Both the position numbers and the translations under genes were made by a program. Of a stretch of DNA of 64,000 nucleotides, positions 11,251 through 23,084 are shown in pieces; position 1 is the first letter of the stretch, and each line of letters starts with the position of its first letter. The stretch is from Magnolia sinica (lineage: Eukaryota; Streptophyta; Magnoliopsida; Magnoliales; Magnoliaceae). The stretch covers positions 22,390,032-22,454,031 of the forward strand of contig NC_080582.1 of NCBI RefSeq assembly GCF_029962835.1, written 5' to 3'. The notes beneath the pieces are model-generated. The model worked only from the letters and a program-made list of their open reading frames with translations. It made no database searches and was not told the origin of the DNA.

Positions 11251-12312
11251 CCAACATGATTTGGATGATCAAGACAGGCATGTATTTATGCCACAGTAAG
11301 TAAGGATGAGTTGTTCTGATCTAGCAAGTTGCACCCTGCCTGATGATACCTTTTGTTTGTGGTATTGGAGCCTGGAAATCTTTATTTATTTTTATTTTTT
11401 AAAAAAAGTTGGGTAAAGTTAGACACCCTACTTATTATCTAAATATTGAGTCTTCTCAATTATATCTTCCAAGTCCAACTCGAAAGTACCATTATTGCAT
11501 TTTTGAGCCTAGTCCCTCAATTTTTGAATGTTAAGGAAAGTGATTACAATTTACTTGAACACAAGGGAACAAACTTTAAAGTTCTGTTACACTTAGTCAG
11601 ACATCACTCCTTAGGATTCATATCCACACAAACATTCCAATGAATCTAGTATTCATTCCAATCATAATTCAAATTAGGAAATGGCCTTAGATATGATTAA
11701 TTGGAAAATCATGACATAGCATCCTTTGGAAGAGAGAGTTTTAGAGGTGAACAATTACCGTTACCGAAAGGATGAGAAAAGATAGAACTCCGCCACAGGA
11801 AACAAATGAAATGTAGCAATAATAACTTTTTTAAGAGCAAATGTAGCAATAATAGCTATTGAACAAATAACCAAAACGGGTAGATACATTCATCCATCAT
11901 GAATAATAGAAGCATATTTTTAATGGATTAAAACCCCAACAAACTATACTAATAGACTGTGATACGCAAAAACAGAATCAACTTCAAACCTTTTAATTAT
12001 TCACATCTAATGATGAAAAGGCGAGTTACAAAACTGGTTGGAAAAAATATTAAATGATGTTATCGCCAACAGATATCATACACTAAGATTTTTATTAAAA
12101 AAAAAAACAGCATTCAACACAATTTTCGGGTCAAATTTGGGAATTTCTTCCCAAAAAGGAATATCAAAGCGAAATAATGGAATTTATTATGAGAATCAAA
12201 ACGTACAAAACGAGATTTTTAGAAAATGCATTTTTGAGCAAATCATGACACAGATATGCATTAGGCACGAAAAGTGAGAAATTTGGGGGGAAATCTGATA
12301 CTAGAATGGTAC
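11251..12312. other. Non-coding stretch between Copia and UBP1 remnant (copy 1)
   Basis: Moderately A/T-rich sequence with only short frames. On the minus strand it would be the first intron of the UBP1-like remnant. I could not find a second UBP1 exon (RNA-recognition motif coding) in it. Confidence 0.5.
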
Positions 12313-12660
12313 CTGTGACATGGCAGCCGTGAGGATGCCGGGATGGTAGAGTTGCTACTTCTGTAGCAACGCTTGTTGCATCAGGGCTTGTTGCTATTAC
12401 TGCTGCTTCAATCTCTGCTGCATTCTCTCAACCTTCTTGAATGTATTGTCCAGGAACCCAACGAACAAAACAGCAAATCTTAGGCAGGAACCCTAGAAAG
12501 GAGCGGCGAAGAAGGATTCCAACTCTTTTACAGAGATTGAAGCTAAGAAGACGAGAAAAAAAAAAGGAGTAAAATCTACGAATCGAGAGCAGAAACCCTA
12601 GAAAGAGAACGAAGATCTCTCTCGCTCGCTCGCACAGCGAGTGAGAAAAGGAGACAGGGA
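12313..12660 (-). pseudogene. Dead 5' leader and first exon of a UBP1-like oligouridylate-binding protein gene (copy 1)
   Basis: On the minus strand an ATG at 12423 opens a 37-codon exon that ends in CAG followed by GTACC, a proper splice donor. The translation, with stops marked, reads as MQQRLKQQ, two stops, QQALMQQALLQK, one stop, then QLYHPGILTAAMSQ. From memory, plant UBP1 RNA-binding proteins begin with a Q-rich MQ.QRLKQQQQ...ALMQQ...LYHPG segment, followed by three RRMs that bind U-rich pre-mRNA. All three stops (codons 9, 10, 23) are one C-to-T step from CAA/CAG. The ~240 bp upstream look like a real 5' UTR of a housekeeping gene, with CTAGGGTTT-type telo-box motifs and CT-rich runs. 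No RRM exon is present nearby, so this is a detached promoter/exon-1 fragment. Confidence 0.7.
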
Positions 12661-12699
12661 AAAAGCATTTATGTGCGCCTGTCGAATTTATATTTCAGA

Positions 12700-14140
12700 A
12701 TTAGACTTTTAGCCTCGGTTCCTATGCAACCGAGGCTAAAAAGTAGACGTTTGGCCTCGGTTCCTCTGCAACCGAGGCTAAAAAGTCCGATTTCAATTGA
12801 AATTTCTTAATTTATTTTTTCAAAATTTTTAATTATTTGAAATTTCTCAAATTAAAAAAAAAAAAATCCAATTTTTTTCAAGATTCTCAAATTCAAAATT
12901 CTTATTTTTTTCAAAAATTTCAAAAATTTTCAAAATTCTTAATTTTTCTTAAAATTCTCAATTTAAAAAAAAAAAATCATACTTTTTCATAATTATCATT
13001 TTTTTATTCTTAATTTTTAAAAAGTTCTCAAAATTTTAAAAAATTCTTAGTTCTTAAAAAATTCAAAATTCAAATCTTTTTCAAAACTCTCAAAATTTTT
13101 TTTCAAAATTCTCAATTTTTTCCCCAATTGTCTCCATTTTTTTCCAAAATCCTCAATTTTTTCACAATTGTCAAAAATTTTAAAAATTATTAATTCTTTC
13201 AATATTCTCAAATTTTTTTAATATTCTTAAATGTAGACTTTTGGCCTCAGTTCTTATGCAACGAAGGCTAAAAAGTAGACTTTTGGCCTCGGTTCCCATG
13301 TAACTGAGGGTAAAAAGTAGAATTTTCACCTCGGTTCCTATGAAACTGAGGCTAAAATGTAGACTTTTCGCCTCGGTTCTTATCCAACTGAGGCTAAAAG
13401 GTAGACTTTTCGCCTCGGTTCCTATGCAATTGAGGCTAAAAAGTAGACTTTTCGCCTCGGTTCTTATGCAACTGAGGTTAAAATGTAGACTTCTGGCCTC
13501 GGTTCCTATGCAACTAAGGCTAAAAATTAGACCTTTCGCATCAGTTCCTATGCAACTGAAGCAAAAAAGTAGACCTTTCACCTCGGTTCATATGTAACCG
13601 AGGCTAAAAAGTAGACCTTTCACCTCGGTTCCTATGCAACTGAGGCTAAAAAGTTGACTTTTGGCCTCGGTTCTTATGCAACTGAGGCTAGAAAGCAGAC
13701 CTTTCGCCTCAATTTCTATGCAATTGAGGCTAGAAAGTAGACCTTTTGCCTTAGTTCCTATGCAATTGAGGCTAAAAAATAGACCTTTCGCCTCGGTTCC
13801 TATGCAACTGAGGCTAAAAATTAGACCTTTCGCCTCGGTTCCTATGCAACTGAGGCTAAAAAGTAGACCTTTCGCCTCGGTTCCTATGTAACTGAGGCTA
13901 AAAAGTAGACCTTTTGCCTCGGTTCCTATAAAATTGAGGTTAAAAAGTAAACCTTTCGCGTCGATTACTATGCAACTGAGGCTAAAAAGTAGACTTTTAG
14001 CCTCAGTTCCAAAGCAACTGAGGCGGAAAATGAACTTTTAGCCTCAATTCCTTAGCAACTGAGGCTAAAAAACACATTTAGCCTCCATTTTTTCAATCGA
14101 GGCTAAAAAATTGAGGCTAAAGGCCTACTTTCTTGTAGTG
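12700..14140 (-). mobile_element. CACTA-like non-autonomous element made of 42-bp hairpin repeats (copy 1)
   Basis: The right end, read on the minus strand from 14140, is CACTACAAGAAAG, a classic plant CACTA terminus. Inside are two isolated units (12700-12790), about 440 bp of A/T-rich simple sequence, then about 20 tandem 42-bp units (13235-14090) of the form GTAGACTTTTCGCCTCGGTTCCTATGCAACTGAGGCTAAAAA. Each unit is itself an inverted repeat: TTTAGCCTCGGTT pairs with AACCGAGGCTAAA around a 7-nt CCTATGC loop. Because 42 is a multiple of three, long open frames arise on both strands; these are artefacts. I found no matching left CACTA end, so the element is truncated or its left border has decayed. 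Confidence 0.75.
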
Positions 14141-14998
14141 TATGGTAGTCCATACATTTTAAATTGATGACCTAACTATGGACGGAGCATGGCTGAAAAT
14201 TGGGATTTTGATGGTACTGGAATGGTTGTGTGGTCAATTCCTCAAAAGAGATTCTACCTGCCAAATATTATGAGGATAGCCATCTGGCAAGCTTCTGAAA
14301 GTTTTTCAGATCAATTTGCCCTTGTCCTTGGATCAGTAGTTGTACCGTTATGAAGGTAGAAGAAGTCACGTGTTATTTCAATCCTAAAAAATGAATTGGA
14401 TGGAAGTTTTCATTGTGCCCAGTGTAATGTATATATCTAATCCGTTCATTTTGTTCGAAGCCCTTTACTTTTATACGAATATGTTAGCGTCTTGCTGACA
14501 CCATCTCTCTGTGGCCCACAAAACCTAATAATCCGTAACGGTGTCTGTTCTATATGAAATATTTTCTATGCAACGTCTCTAGGTTTCATTTTGGGATTTT
14601 GATCAAATCTGATCCGTCCATTCTCTTCATAATTTGAAAGAAGGAAAATGTCAGGAGAATAATGAAAATCTTTGAATCTGAAGGCCCACAACAAAACTAG
14701 ATAGTAGGTATTGTACAAGCAAACCATTGGTCTTTTTCCTCACTATGGGCCATAGATAGCTCGATACGACATGACGATTACATATTTTTAAGGAAATTGT
14801 AAGCCTTGAATATTATTAACGGATTAAATCTATATTTTAATGGACCCCGTGATTAAAATGATAGGATCGACCCTTAGATTTGGGCATCGAGAATTGTGAA
14901 TCACTCCGGCTTCTCACCCGCCTTCTTTTACTATACCTACATGCGCTTACAAAGCCAGTTTTGTGGGGCCCACAATGATGTTTATATGTCATCTAACC
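14141..14998. other. Dispersed-repeat mosaic between hairpin array and RPS15a units (copy 1)
   Basis: This contains GTGGCCCACAAAACC and GATCCGTCCATTCTCTTC modules of the window's dispersed repeat, and at 14186-14320 an arm that is the inverted relative of 15311-15440. No gene is seen. Confidence 0.5.
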
Positions 14999-15655
14999 TA
15001 TTCATTATATCACACATACATCATCTATAAAGAGATGGCAGAAATATCATACTAATTAGTAAGGTGTATGGCCCACCTGGTAGTTTTCAATGGTTGTGCG
15101 CAACCTATACTATTTATTATGGTGTGGTCCACTTTATCTGTAAGTAACCTTTAGATTTTGGGATATATAATACGATGAACTTGCACAACTAATGGACCGT
15201 GTAGATTGAAAACTTACATCACAATGGGCCCACAACTAGGAGAATACCATCCAACACAAGACTTCCAGCCATCGTCCTCTCCGCGTCATCATTACTTAAT
15301 TTTGTGTGCAAGCAAATTGGTCTGAAAAACTTTCGGAAGCTTGTTAGATGGGTACTTTCTCGTAATATTTGGAAGGTCGATTCTCTTTCAAGAAATTGAC
15401 CACACAACAATGCCAGCATGGTCCAAATCCCCTGAAAATTTTAATATTAACCATCTGATTTTTCCCACCAACTCCAAAATGAACTAGTCACGATTGAGTA
15501 TAGCTTCTTGTTATTATTATTATTATTTAAAAAAAGAAAAGTGGGAACACTCCACTGGTAATTTTGTTAAAAAGACTAGATGCATGTGCACACATTGGAG
15601 TACGCGCCACAAAAAGAATAGGCTATCGTGAAAACCGTGAAAAAACTTTATATAA

Positions 15656-15945
<290 letters not shown>

Positions 15946-16670
15946 GTGGAGGCATTGGAATTGAAATTCTCTTTTCCTTTTCTTTTACTATTCATTATAT
16001 CACATATACATCTATAAAGAGATGACAGAAATATCATACTTATTAGTAAGGTGTATGGCCCACTTGGTAGTTTTCAATGGTTGTGCACAACCCATACTAT
16101 TTATTATGGTGTGGTCCACTTCATCTGTAAGTAACCTTTAGATTTTGGGATATATATTACGATGAACTTGCACAACTAATGGACCGTGTAGATTGAAAAC
16201 TTACATCACAATGGGCCCACAACTAGGAGAATAACATCCAACACAAGACTTCCAGCCATCGTCCTCTCTGCGTCATCATTACTTAATTTTGTGTGCAAGG
16301 GCAAATTGGTCCGAAAAAATTTTGGAAGCTTGTTAGATGGCTACTTTCGGAATATTTGGAAGGTCGATTCTCTTTCGAGAAATTGACCATGCAACGATAC
16401 TAACACGGTCCAAATCCCCTGAAAATTTTAATATTAAACATCTGATTTCCCCACCAACTCCAAAATGAACCAGCCACGATTGAGTATAGCTTCTTGTTAT
16501 TATTATTATTATTTTAAAAAAGAAAAGTAAGAACACTCCATCTATAAATTTGTTAAAAAGACTAGATGCATGTGCACACATTCGAGTAGGCACCACAAAA
16601 AGAATAGGCTATCGTGAAAACCGTGAAAAAAACTTTATAGAAAATAAACAAGATGAAGACAACCACAACA

Positions 16671-16822
16671 GATTATTGGAGAATCTGAGTACGTCGATGA
16701 CAACAGGTCTGGTAAGATAGTCATGGAATTGAATGGAAGATTGAACAAATGTGGCGTCATCAGTCCTCGCTTTGATGTCGGTGTCAAAGAAATTGAGCCT
16801 TGGACTACAAGTCTCCTCCCCT
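16671..16822 (+). pseudogene. RPS15A: RPS15a (uS8) pseudogene, unit B copy 1, cut by the duplication breakpoint
   Basis: The start region is the same as in unit A (GAGTACGTCGATGAC then [12 protein letters not shown]). Homology stops after the codons for WTTSLLP at 16822, where copy 2 continues normally ([10 protein letters not shown]...). The pseudogene therefore marks the right-hand breakpoint of the 16.8-kb block in copy 1. Confidence 0.85.
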
Positions 16823-17345
16823 GCTAGGGAAGATGTTTTTGCTGCTGATCTTCTTTTATCTGGTATACTCGTGCTGTGAATTACTTGGAGTAGTGCATAT
16901 GCAGTATTCCATCAAGTTTTGTTGACATATTTGCATTCTATTTTTAATTGTGATCCAATCTAGCTAACATCTGCTCATTTGAATTCTTTATCTGCTATTT
17001 TTCTAGGATTAAGCAACACATCATTTACAAGTTAGTTCTCATTACTCAAACTATATACACAAGGCAGTAAATTTTGTTAACTTGATATATGAAACTCGAT
17101 TGCACAAAATCTTATAAATTTTATATTGCACAAAATCTTCTTTCTGTCGGGAATAAAAGAAGAATGTTAACATGCCAGTTCAAATGCAATTCTAGCTCCA
17201 TGTGCTACTTATGCTCAGTTTCCATGAATAATTTGCATTATTTGGTTGTAGCAATGATAAATCTCTCAGCCAAATGGAACAAGATTGGATTTTTCCTTCC
17301 TTAATGTTGGGGCTTTTAGACAGTATCAAGGGGCTTTTAGACAGT

Positions 17346-17350
<5 letters not shown>

Positions 17351-17389
<39 letters not shown>

Positions 17390-17396
17390 CTGTCAA
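17351..17396. repeat. (CT)23 microsatellite
   Basis: An uninterrupted dinucleotide run of 46 bp. Confidence 0.95.
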
Positions 17397-18382
17397 CTAT
17401 AATATAGCCCCTTTAACTTTTTTTTTTTGTTTACTCTATGTTATTGCCCTTTATTTTCAGTTTGTGCAAGTCTGGCCACCTTTTCATCTTTTTGGTGCTC
17501 CATTCATAGTGGGACCACAATGTCAGCATTTTGGGTTACTGAACATTAAGCCTGCTTGTAAAAACTGAAAATTGAAATAGTACTCTGTAATCCTTCATAC
17601 AAAACATTGCCTAATACCTGTTGTACATCATGCGTTGTACATCATGCATACCAACTGTTGGATGAATTACCTCAAAAAGAGAGTGTTTTGTATAGATCTC
17701 ACTTGTAGGCCCATTCTTTCTCTATCGATGAATTGTCCCATATGGCTATATGGTTGGAAGACCATACCATTGATACAAACATGTGCTAGGTTGGCACATT
17801 TTACAGTTTGTGTGTTATGCTAACCTACAACCAGTTAAAGGTGAGAATTCCTCTTCTATTTTTCGGGGAAAAAGGTTTTTAAATGGGTTGAAGGTTAAGT
17901 TAACCTGCAGCCAGTTGTACTACAATCATGAGAACTCCTCTTCTCATGATTTTGTGTTTTTTTTTTTGATTTGTAATTTCTTTTAGCATCTTATTCTCTT
18001 CTTCCAGCACCTTATTATTTGTACTTTAAAGTTTATTACCAAATTTTATCAAACACTTGAGCCTCACTAGATTCTTGTGTTTCACCAGTCTGTTCATTCA
18101 GTTGAGGCTGTAAAAGTTTCTCATCTCCAAGCTGTACAAAAAGAAGTACCAATTTTTTTTCTTTCTAAAATCATGATTTAATTTTAGAAGACTTGCAGTG
18201 TGGTAATTTTGGCTTGGCTTTTATAGTTTATTGGACTGACTAGTAATTTTTCTTGTATTGACAGATAAATAATGGGATGTTGCAATTGGATATGTTGCAT
18301 AATGCATTACTTGACCTCTGTATTCTTAACCATAATGCATAATGAATGATACTTGTGATTGAGAAGGACAATAAACAACTTT

Positions 18383-18390
<8 letters not shown>

Positions 18391-18422
<32 letters not shown>
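18391..18422. repeat. (TG)16 microsatellite flanked by TATATA
   Basis: A TG run of 32 bp with ATATAT on both sides. Confidence 0.95.
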
Positions 18423-18433
<11 letters not shown>

Positions 18434-18661
18434 GGTATCCTTGGAGGATTTATTTTTTAAGGGGACATGATATTCTTGCAGCCTATAGTATGGTGCTCTG
18501 ATATTATTTATATGTTACTAGTATATAGTAGATATTACTAGGTTAATTTATCAAAACAAAATTTGTTTCTTTAGTTTAAAATACATTCTATTATTAGTTA
18601 GCTAGATGATCAATGTGAATTGAGATTATGTAATTGTTTAAGTATAGGACAATCAGTTGCC

Positions 18662-18730
18662 CATTTGAGAATTTTTATGTGGCCAAGCATAGATATAGTG
18701 TGCTTTTGGAGGCATAAAAATTCTCAAATT
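18662..18730 (+). other. Foldback hairpin, pre-miRNA-sized
   Basis: CATTTGAGAATTTTTATG (18662-18679) is inverted as CATAAAAATTCTCAAATT (18713-18730) with one mismatch. Inside these arms CCAAGCA can pair with TGCTTTTGG across a small bulge, leaving a loop of about 11 nt (TAGATATAGTG). The full foldback is about 69 nt. It may be a small MITE or a precursor-like hairpin; nothing shows that it is transcribed. Confidence 0.5.
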
Positions 18731-19920
18731 GTCCCACGTTTGGACAATTCAAGGTTGGATAGATTAGAATGCTTTCGATTCCCTGATTTAAATGCACATG
18801 CTAGTTCTGCGATGTATCTGTCCTTTTCTCTCTGGTTATGTTTCTTATATTTATTTTTAATGTCAAATATCCTCACATTATATAGATACTTGACGTGGAA
18901 ATCAAATGCAAGATCAACGTATCCGGAGAGGTGTGGGGAGATGCTGCCGGAATTTTGGTGTGGACATTTAAATGGGAACATGAAAGCATTGCAATCTATC
19001 CAGTCTTAGATGGATGACTAATTTAGTCAGTCAATTAAAGATACCATTAGAGATTCTATATGAATCCCTAAGTCGTCATTGCTTGTGGGGTGAGCAATAA
19101 TGATGTTTGTTTCATTGTAATTTGTCTCTTTAATACTCTTCCTTGAATTTCTCTTATACCCATTCTAGTTTATCTCTCCTAGGAAGCTTTGTCGGGCCCA
19201 CGTTGTATTTCAACTAACTTGTCGAATTAGCCGAGGAACATAGCGATGGATAAGAATTGGATTAATTTGTCAAGGTATCTCAGTAACTTCTCCTTCCAGT
19301 TGTTGTGGCCCAATGGTTAAGATGCATTGTTTGATATGTCCTCCAATTGCATTGAATGATTTAGGATAAGTAATGCATACTCAAGTGAAGCTACGGAATT
19401 CCTTGACTTTGCATTTACAAATACAAGTGATAGAGGAGGATCCTACGTCCATGTAAGAACTACAATAACAACTTCCGTGTATCTCGACAAGAAGCATACG
19501 ATTATATCGTGTGTGACGGATTTAATACGAGTTATACTCATTAGCGTTTTCATGGGGAAGCCACGTCTTCTTCTATGCCTAATCTGGATCCAAATGATCT
19601 TTTTTGCTTGACTTCTTTGGTTGCATCAAATATTTTTCCTATTGTTTAATGTTGTGTTTGGTTACATCAAATATCACGTTTCATTAAATTGCATTAATAA
19701 TCAATCTAGTTTGGTGCAATGAAACTTCATGATATTTGGTTCAACCAAGGGCAACCTTAATAGAATATCTAAAAGTGGCATGTAGGTTATGCGTCACGCA
19801 TCACTGGGACGAACGCTACGCTACATGCTATTCACTATTTAAAGCCACAATATGATTTGCACTGGTAGTTTGACTCGAAGTTTACACAAACTATTTCATC
19901 ATGGCTATCTTTCTCTGCAG

Positions 19921-20231
19921 GTTGCAATTGTTGTAGCACATGAACTTGCACATCAATGGTTTGGAAATCTTGTAACAACGGAATGGTGGATACATTTGTG
20001 GCTTAATGAGGGTTTCATGACATGGGTATTTCTCATGGGTTCCTTCATCTCTGACATTAGTGCTGGGTTGACAGCATAATCTTGCGAATGATCAAGTGAG
20101 CTGCTGTGTTTCAGGTGAGCTATTTAGCAACTGATTGCTCGTTTTCTGAATGGAAAATTTGGACGCAATTTCTTGACCAGACTACTCAGGGCCTTAGGCT
20201 GGACTGGCTTGCAGAATCACATGCTATTGAG
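19921..20231 (+). pseudogene. M1 aminopeptidase fragment: two exons with catalytic zinc site
   Basis: Exon a (19921-20025, 35 codons) follows CTGCAG and is followed by GTATTT. Exon b (20115-20231, 39 codons) follows TTTCAG and is followed by GTAAGA. Both keep one frame across a short intron. Exon a holds the gluzincin signature HELAHQW followed 18 residues later by NE (HEXXH-X18-E), the zinc and catalytic residues of M1 metallopeptidases. Exon b (VSYLATD...EWKIWTQFLD...GLRLDWLAESHAIE) continues exactly as in plant aminopeptidase M1 (APM1, a puromycin-sensitive-type aminopeptidase) as I remember it. Odd points are Ile in place of Thr in WW-HLW and Trp in place of Gly in GLRLD. No neighbouring exon (GAMEN, VEVNH...DAISY) is found within several kb on either side, so it is a gene fragment unless the introns are very large. 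Confidence 0.75.
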
Positions 20232-23084
20232 GTAAGAAGCATTAAGCATGGTCATTATTTCATTTATTTGATGTTGTGTTCTTAAGGAACCATAACCTCT
20301 CATTTTCTTTTGAATAAGATACTTTGGCCTAGGTTCTGGATTTCTGTATGATCATGCTTGTTCTAGAAACTTAATTACGGGTTATCAAGATTACTTTTAA
20401 TCATTACCAAAATCTCTAAATAAAGTATTTTGAGTCGTTTTAAGTGGCAACCAAACAGGGCCTAGGATTTGATTCACAGTCTAATATCGAGTTCTGGTAT
20501 GGTTCAGTGCAAGGTTAACTTATATTATGTTATGTTGCCAGGTTGTACTGTGGATGCTTGCTATGAGGAAAGAAGAGTCAGCCAAACCTGATACACATGG
20601 GATATATCTATATATACATGTGCAAGTGTATGTGTGTGTCTAGGTTCCAGAGGGTCACAAAGTTTTTTTCTTTCTTTTTCTTTTATTTTTTTTCCAGCCA
20701 CATATTGACAAAACTTATTTTCATCATAGTTTCAACCAGAATCTCCCAGAAAATCGTTATCATGAGAAAGATAAAGGTTCCTCATCAGAAATTAATCTCA
20801 GTCGTGCCACTTGTTTAATTATATATTAGTTTATTACCTAACTGTTTATGTTATTTTCTTATATTGCAATTCTTTAACATCTTTGTAATGTAATAGTCTT
20901 ATGGAATTTAGTTTATTAGTTTATTCTCTCATCCATTTTCTTCTTCTTCTTTGTCTTCTTTTCTTTTATATGAAATAAAAAAATAAAAATAAAAATAAGA
21001 AAAAGGAATCTGCCTCAGGCAAAGTTCAAATAATTCCTGGCGTACATTCATATAAAAAGAATTCCTGCATTTAAATTACTAACATTGGAGAACCTTTGGC
21101 CAGGAAGATAGAAGAGGCTGCAGCATTGAGGATGCCAAAGTTGTTTGTGAACCCCATATTTTGGACCAGAATCTGTCTATGAGTAAAAAGACCCACAACT
21201 TTTTCTTCCTTTCATTTTCTGAAATTGGTTTTGGTTTTTTTCTTCCTCCTGTTTGGAAGGGATTCTTGGATGATCAATACACACAATAGTTCTTCTAGGA
21301 TTAACTGTTTATTATAAATTAATAAAATGATTTTAATGATTAGAAAATATAGGTCTAAAATGATTTATTTCAGCTTTCAAAAAGTGGTGAGATTTTGAAA
21401 CTCCTGATGCTATTCGATAATATTTTTGAGCAAAATTCTGAGATGATATTGCGAGATGTACAAAATCTCAGAGATATCTGTCGCACTGATTGTAGGATCC
21501 TGGGTGATAAGTTTAAGCTCATTTTGCATGAAATTTTCCTCATTAATGTGCATAAAATGAAAGTCATCTCACCTTATTACAGTCTCTTGTTTCATTAAAC
21601 CCCTTATAAGGGAATCTTAAGTTGTTTCCAGATGGTGTACTTGTCCTTGAAAGTGTGAAAAATGGTGATGCTATAGCATCTTACTGAAGTGCTCTTCTTT
21701 ATGCTTTCAACATGATTTATAGATCATAATTATATGTATACTAAAGTCTTCATGCACAAAGATGATATGGCCCAAAAATCAGACCAGTCTCTGCTCACTA
21801 TGGCAGATTGCAATTTTTATTCTCATCAGCTCTAATATCTGATATATGGCCCATTGCACCACATGTTATTACATTTAACTCCTCTTGGGGAGGGCCCACC
21901 ACGTGTTATTAGCTTGACATGCCTCTGTTGAGAGCATGTCCAACCTTCCTCAAACAGGACACCATTGAAATTTATGAAAAGTTATTTGATTGGAAGCTTT
22001 CACCTGCACGAAAAGTAAGCTTCCTCTGGTAGTGCCTACATCAACACATTCTAACAAAAAGCAAATCTTCTTTAGCAGGTCCTACATCAACACATTCCAA
22101 CAAAAGACAGCTTACACAGCTTATTCCAATTGAAAATAAGTGTCCTTTATAGCGATGGGCATGAATATAACAACCACGCACCTCTTTTCTTAATTTCTTT
22201 CTTTCTTTCTTTTCTTATCACAAAATAATTGCAAGTATGGAAATATTATGGTATTTTGACCATCCAATCTTTATGTTGATCATATTCTTCCTATGAAAAA
22301 ATATTGAATTATGTAAAACTGGTATTTGGTAGATCATAAAATTGTAATCAATGAACCAGATTTACAATTGATATCGGTCACTTGTACACTTGAATGTCAC
22401 GCGTGAAGGGTGCATATGGATGAACAGGCGTGTATAAAACACATGCATCAATGTGGGGCCAATAGATGTAATGGAATTCAAGTTACAACATTTGTTGCCT
22501 TGATAGTTTTTGACTTTTTAAAGAGAGAGGATCAAAGGATTTATTGTTTTCCATGCATCAATTTGTTAAATGCTACTTTTTGACTTTTTTTTCTTTTTTC
22601 TATTTCCTTGTATACAGGATTTTAATCAATTGTGCTTAAATTTAGGCCGCTAGGAATAGACCACATAGAGGATTTGTTTTTTTTTTTTAAAAAAAATTAA
22701 TTAATTTTTTTATTTTTTTATTCAAGACTATTTTCAATTTATTGTTGTAAATATTATATTTTTTTATTGTGACATAATATAAATTTTGTTTAATATTCAG
22801 TATAAATTGTATTGCAACATTTTTTATGTTTTAAATATTAAAAAAATACATGTTTCAATTGAATATATATATATATATATATAGGCCTGCGTTCGGGCCT
22901 CTCAAATCAATATAAAGACTTTTACCGGCACTTATATAGACCTTTGTCGGAGCTTTTCCGTGAGTAAAAGTGTCCAGAAACCATACTTTTGTCGGCGTTT
23001 GGATAGAATTTTGCCGGCGCTTTTTTATTTTTACCGGCGCTTCTATTAGAAATACCAATCGCGTCAATGAAGTCAAAAAGGGCT
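20232..23084. other. Spacer right of the aminopeptidase exons
   Basis: A/T-rich sequence with no recognisable exon. It has an (AT)n run near 22864-22882. From about 22895 to 23050 there are degenerate ~45-bp repeats with TTTTACCGGCGCTT / GCCGGCGCTTTT cores that resemble CACTA-type subterminal repeats. Confidence 0.5.

Larger units (their letters stand above)
16823..19920. other. Single-copy spacer left of the aminopeptidase exons
   Basis: A/T-rich DNA follows the breakpoint at once. It includes a (CT)23 run (17351-17396) preceded by a short tandem GGGGCTTTTAGACAGT, and a (TG)16 run (18391-18422). No upstream aminopeptidase exon (for example the GAMEN motif) can be found. A GCTACGCTACATGCTATT piece near 19808 resembles the subterminal part of the hAT MITE at 53690. 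Confidence 0.5.

Noticed and set aside
6244-11255. Target-site duplication of the Copia element
   Set aside because: The five bases next to the two LTRs (CTAGC and CCAAC) do not match, so no duplication is claimed.
12700-14140. CRISPR-like reading of the regularly spaced repeats
   Set aside because: Units are contiguous with no unique spacers, and the DNA is clearly plant nuclear.
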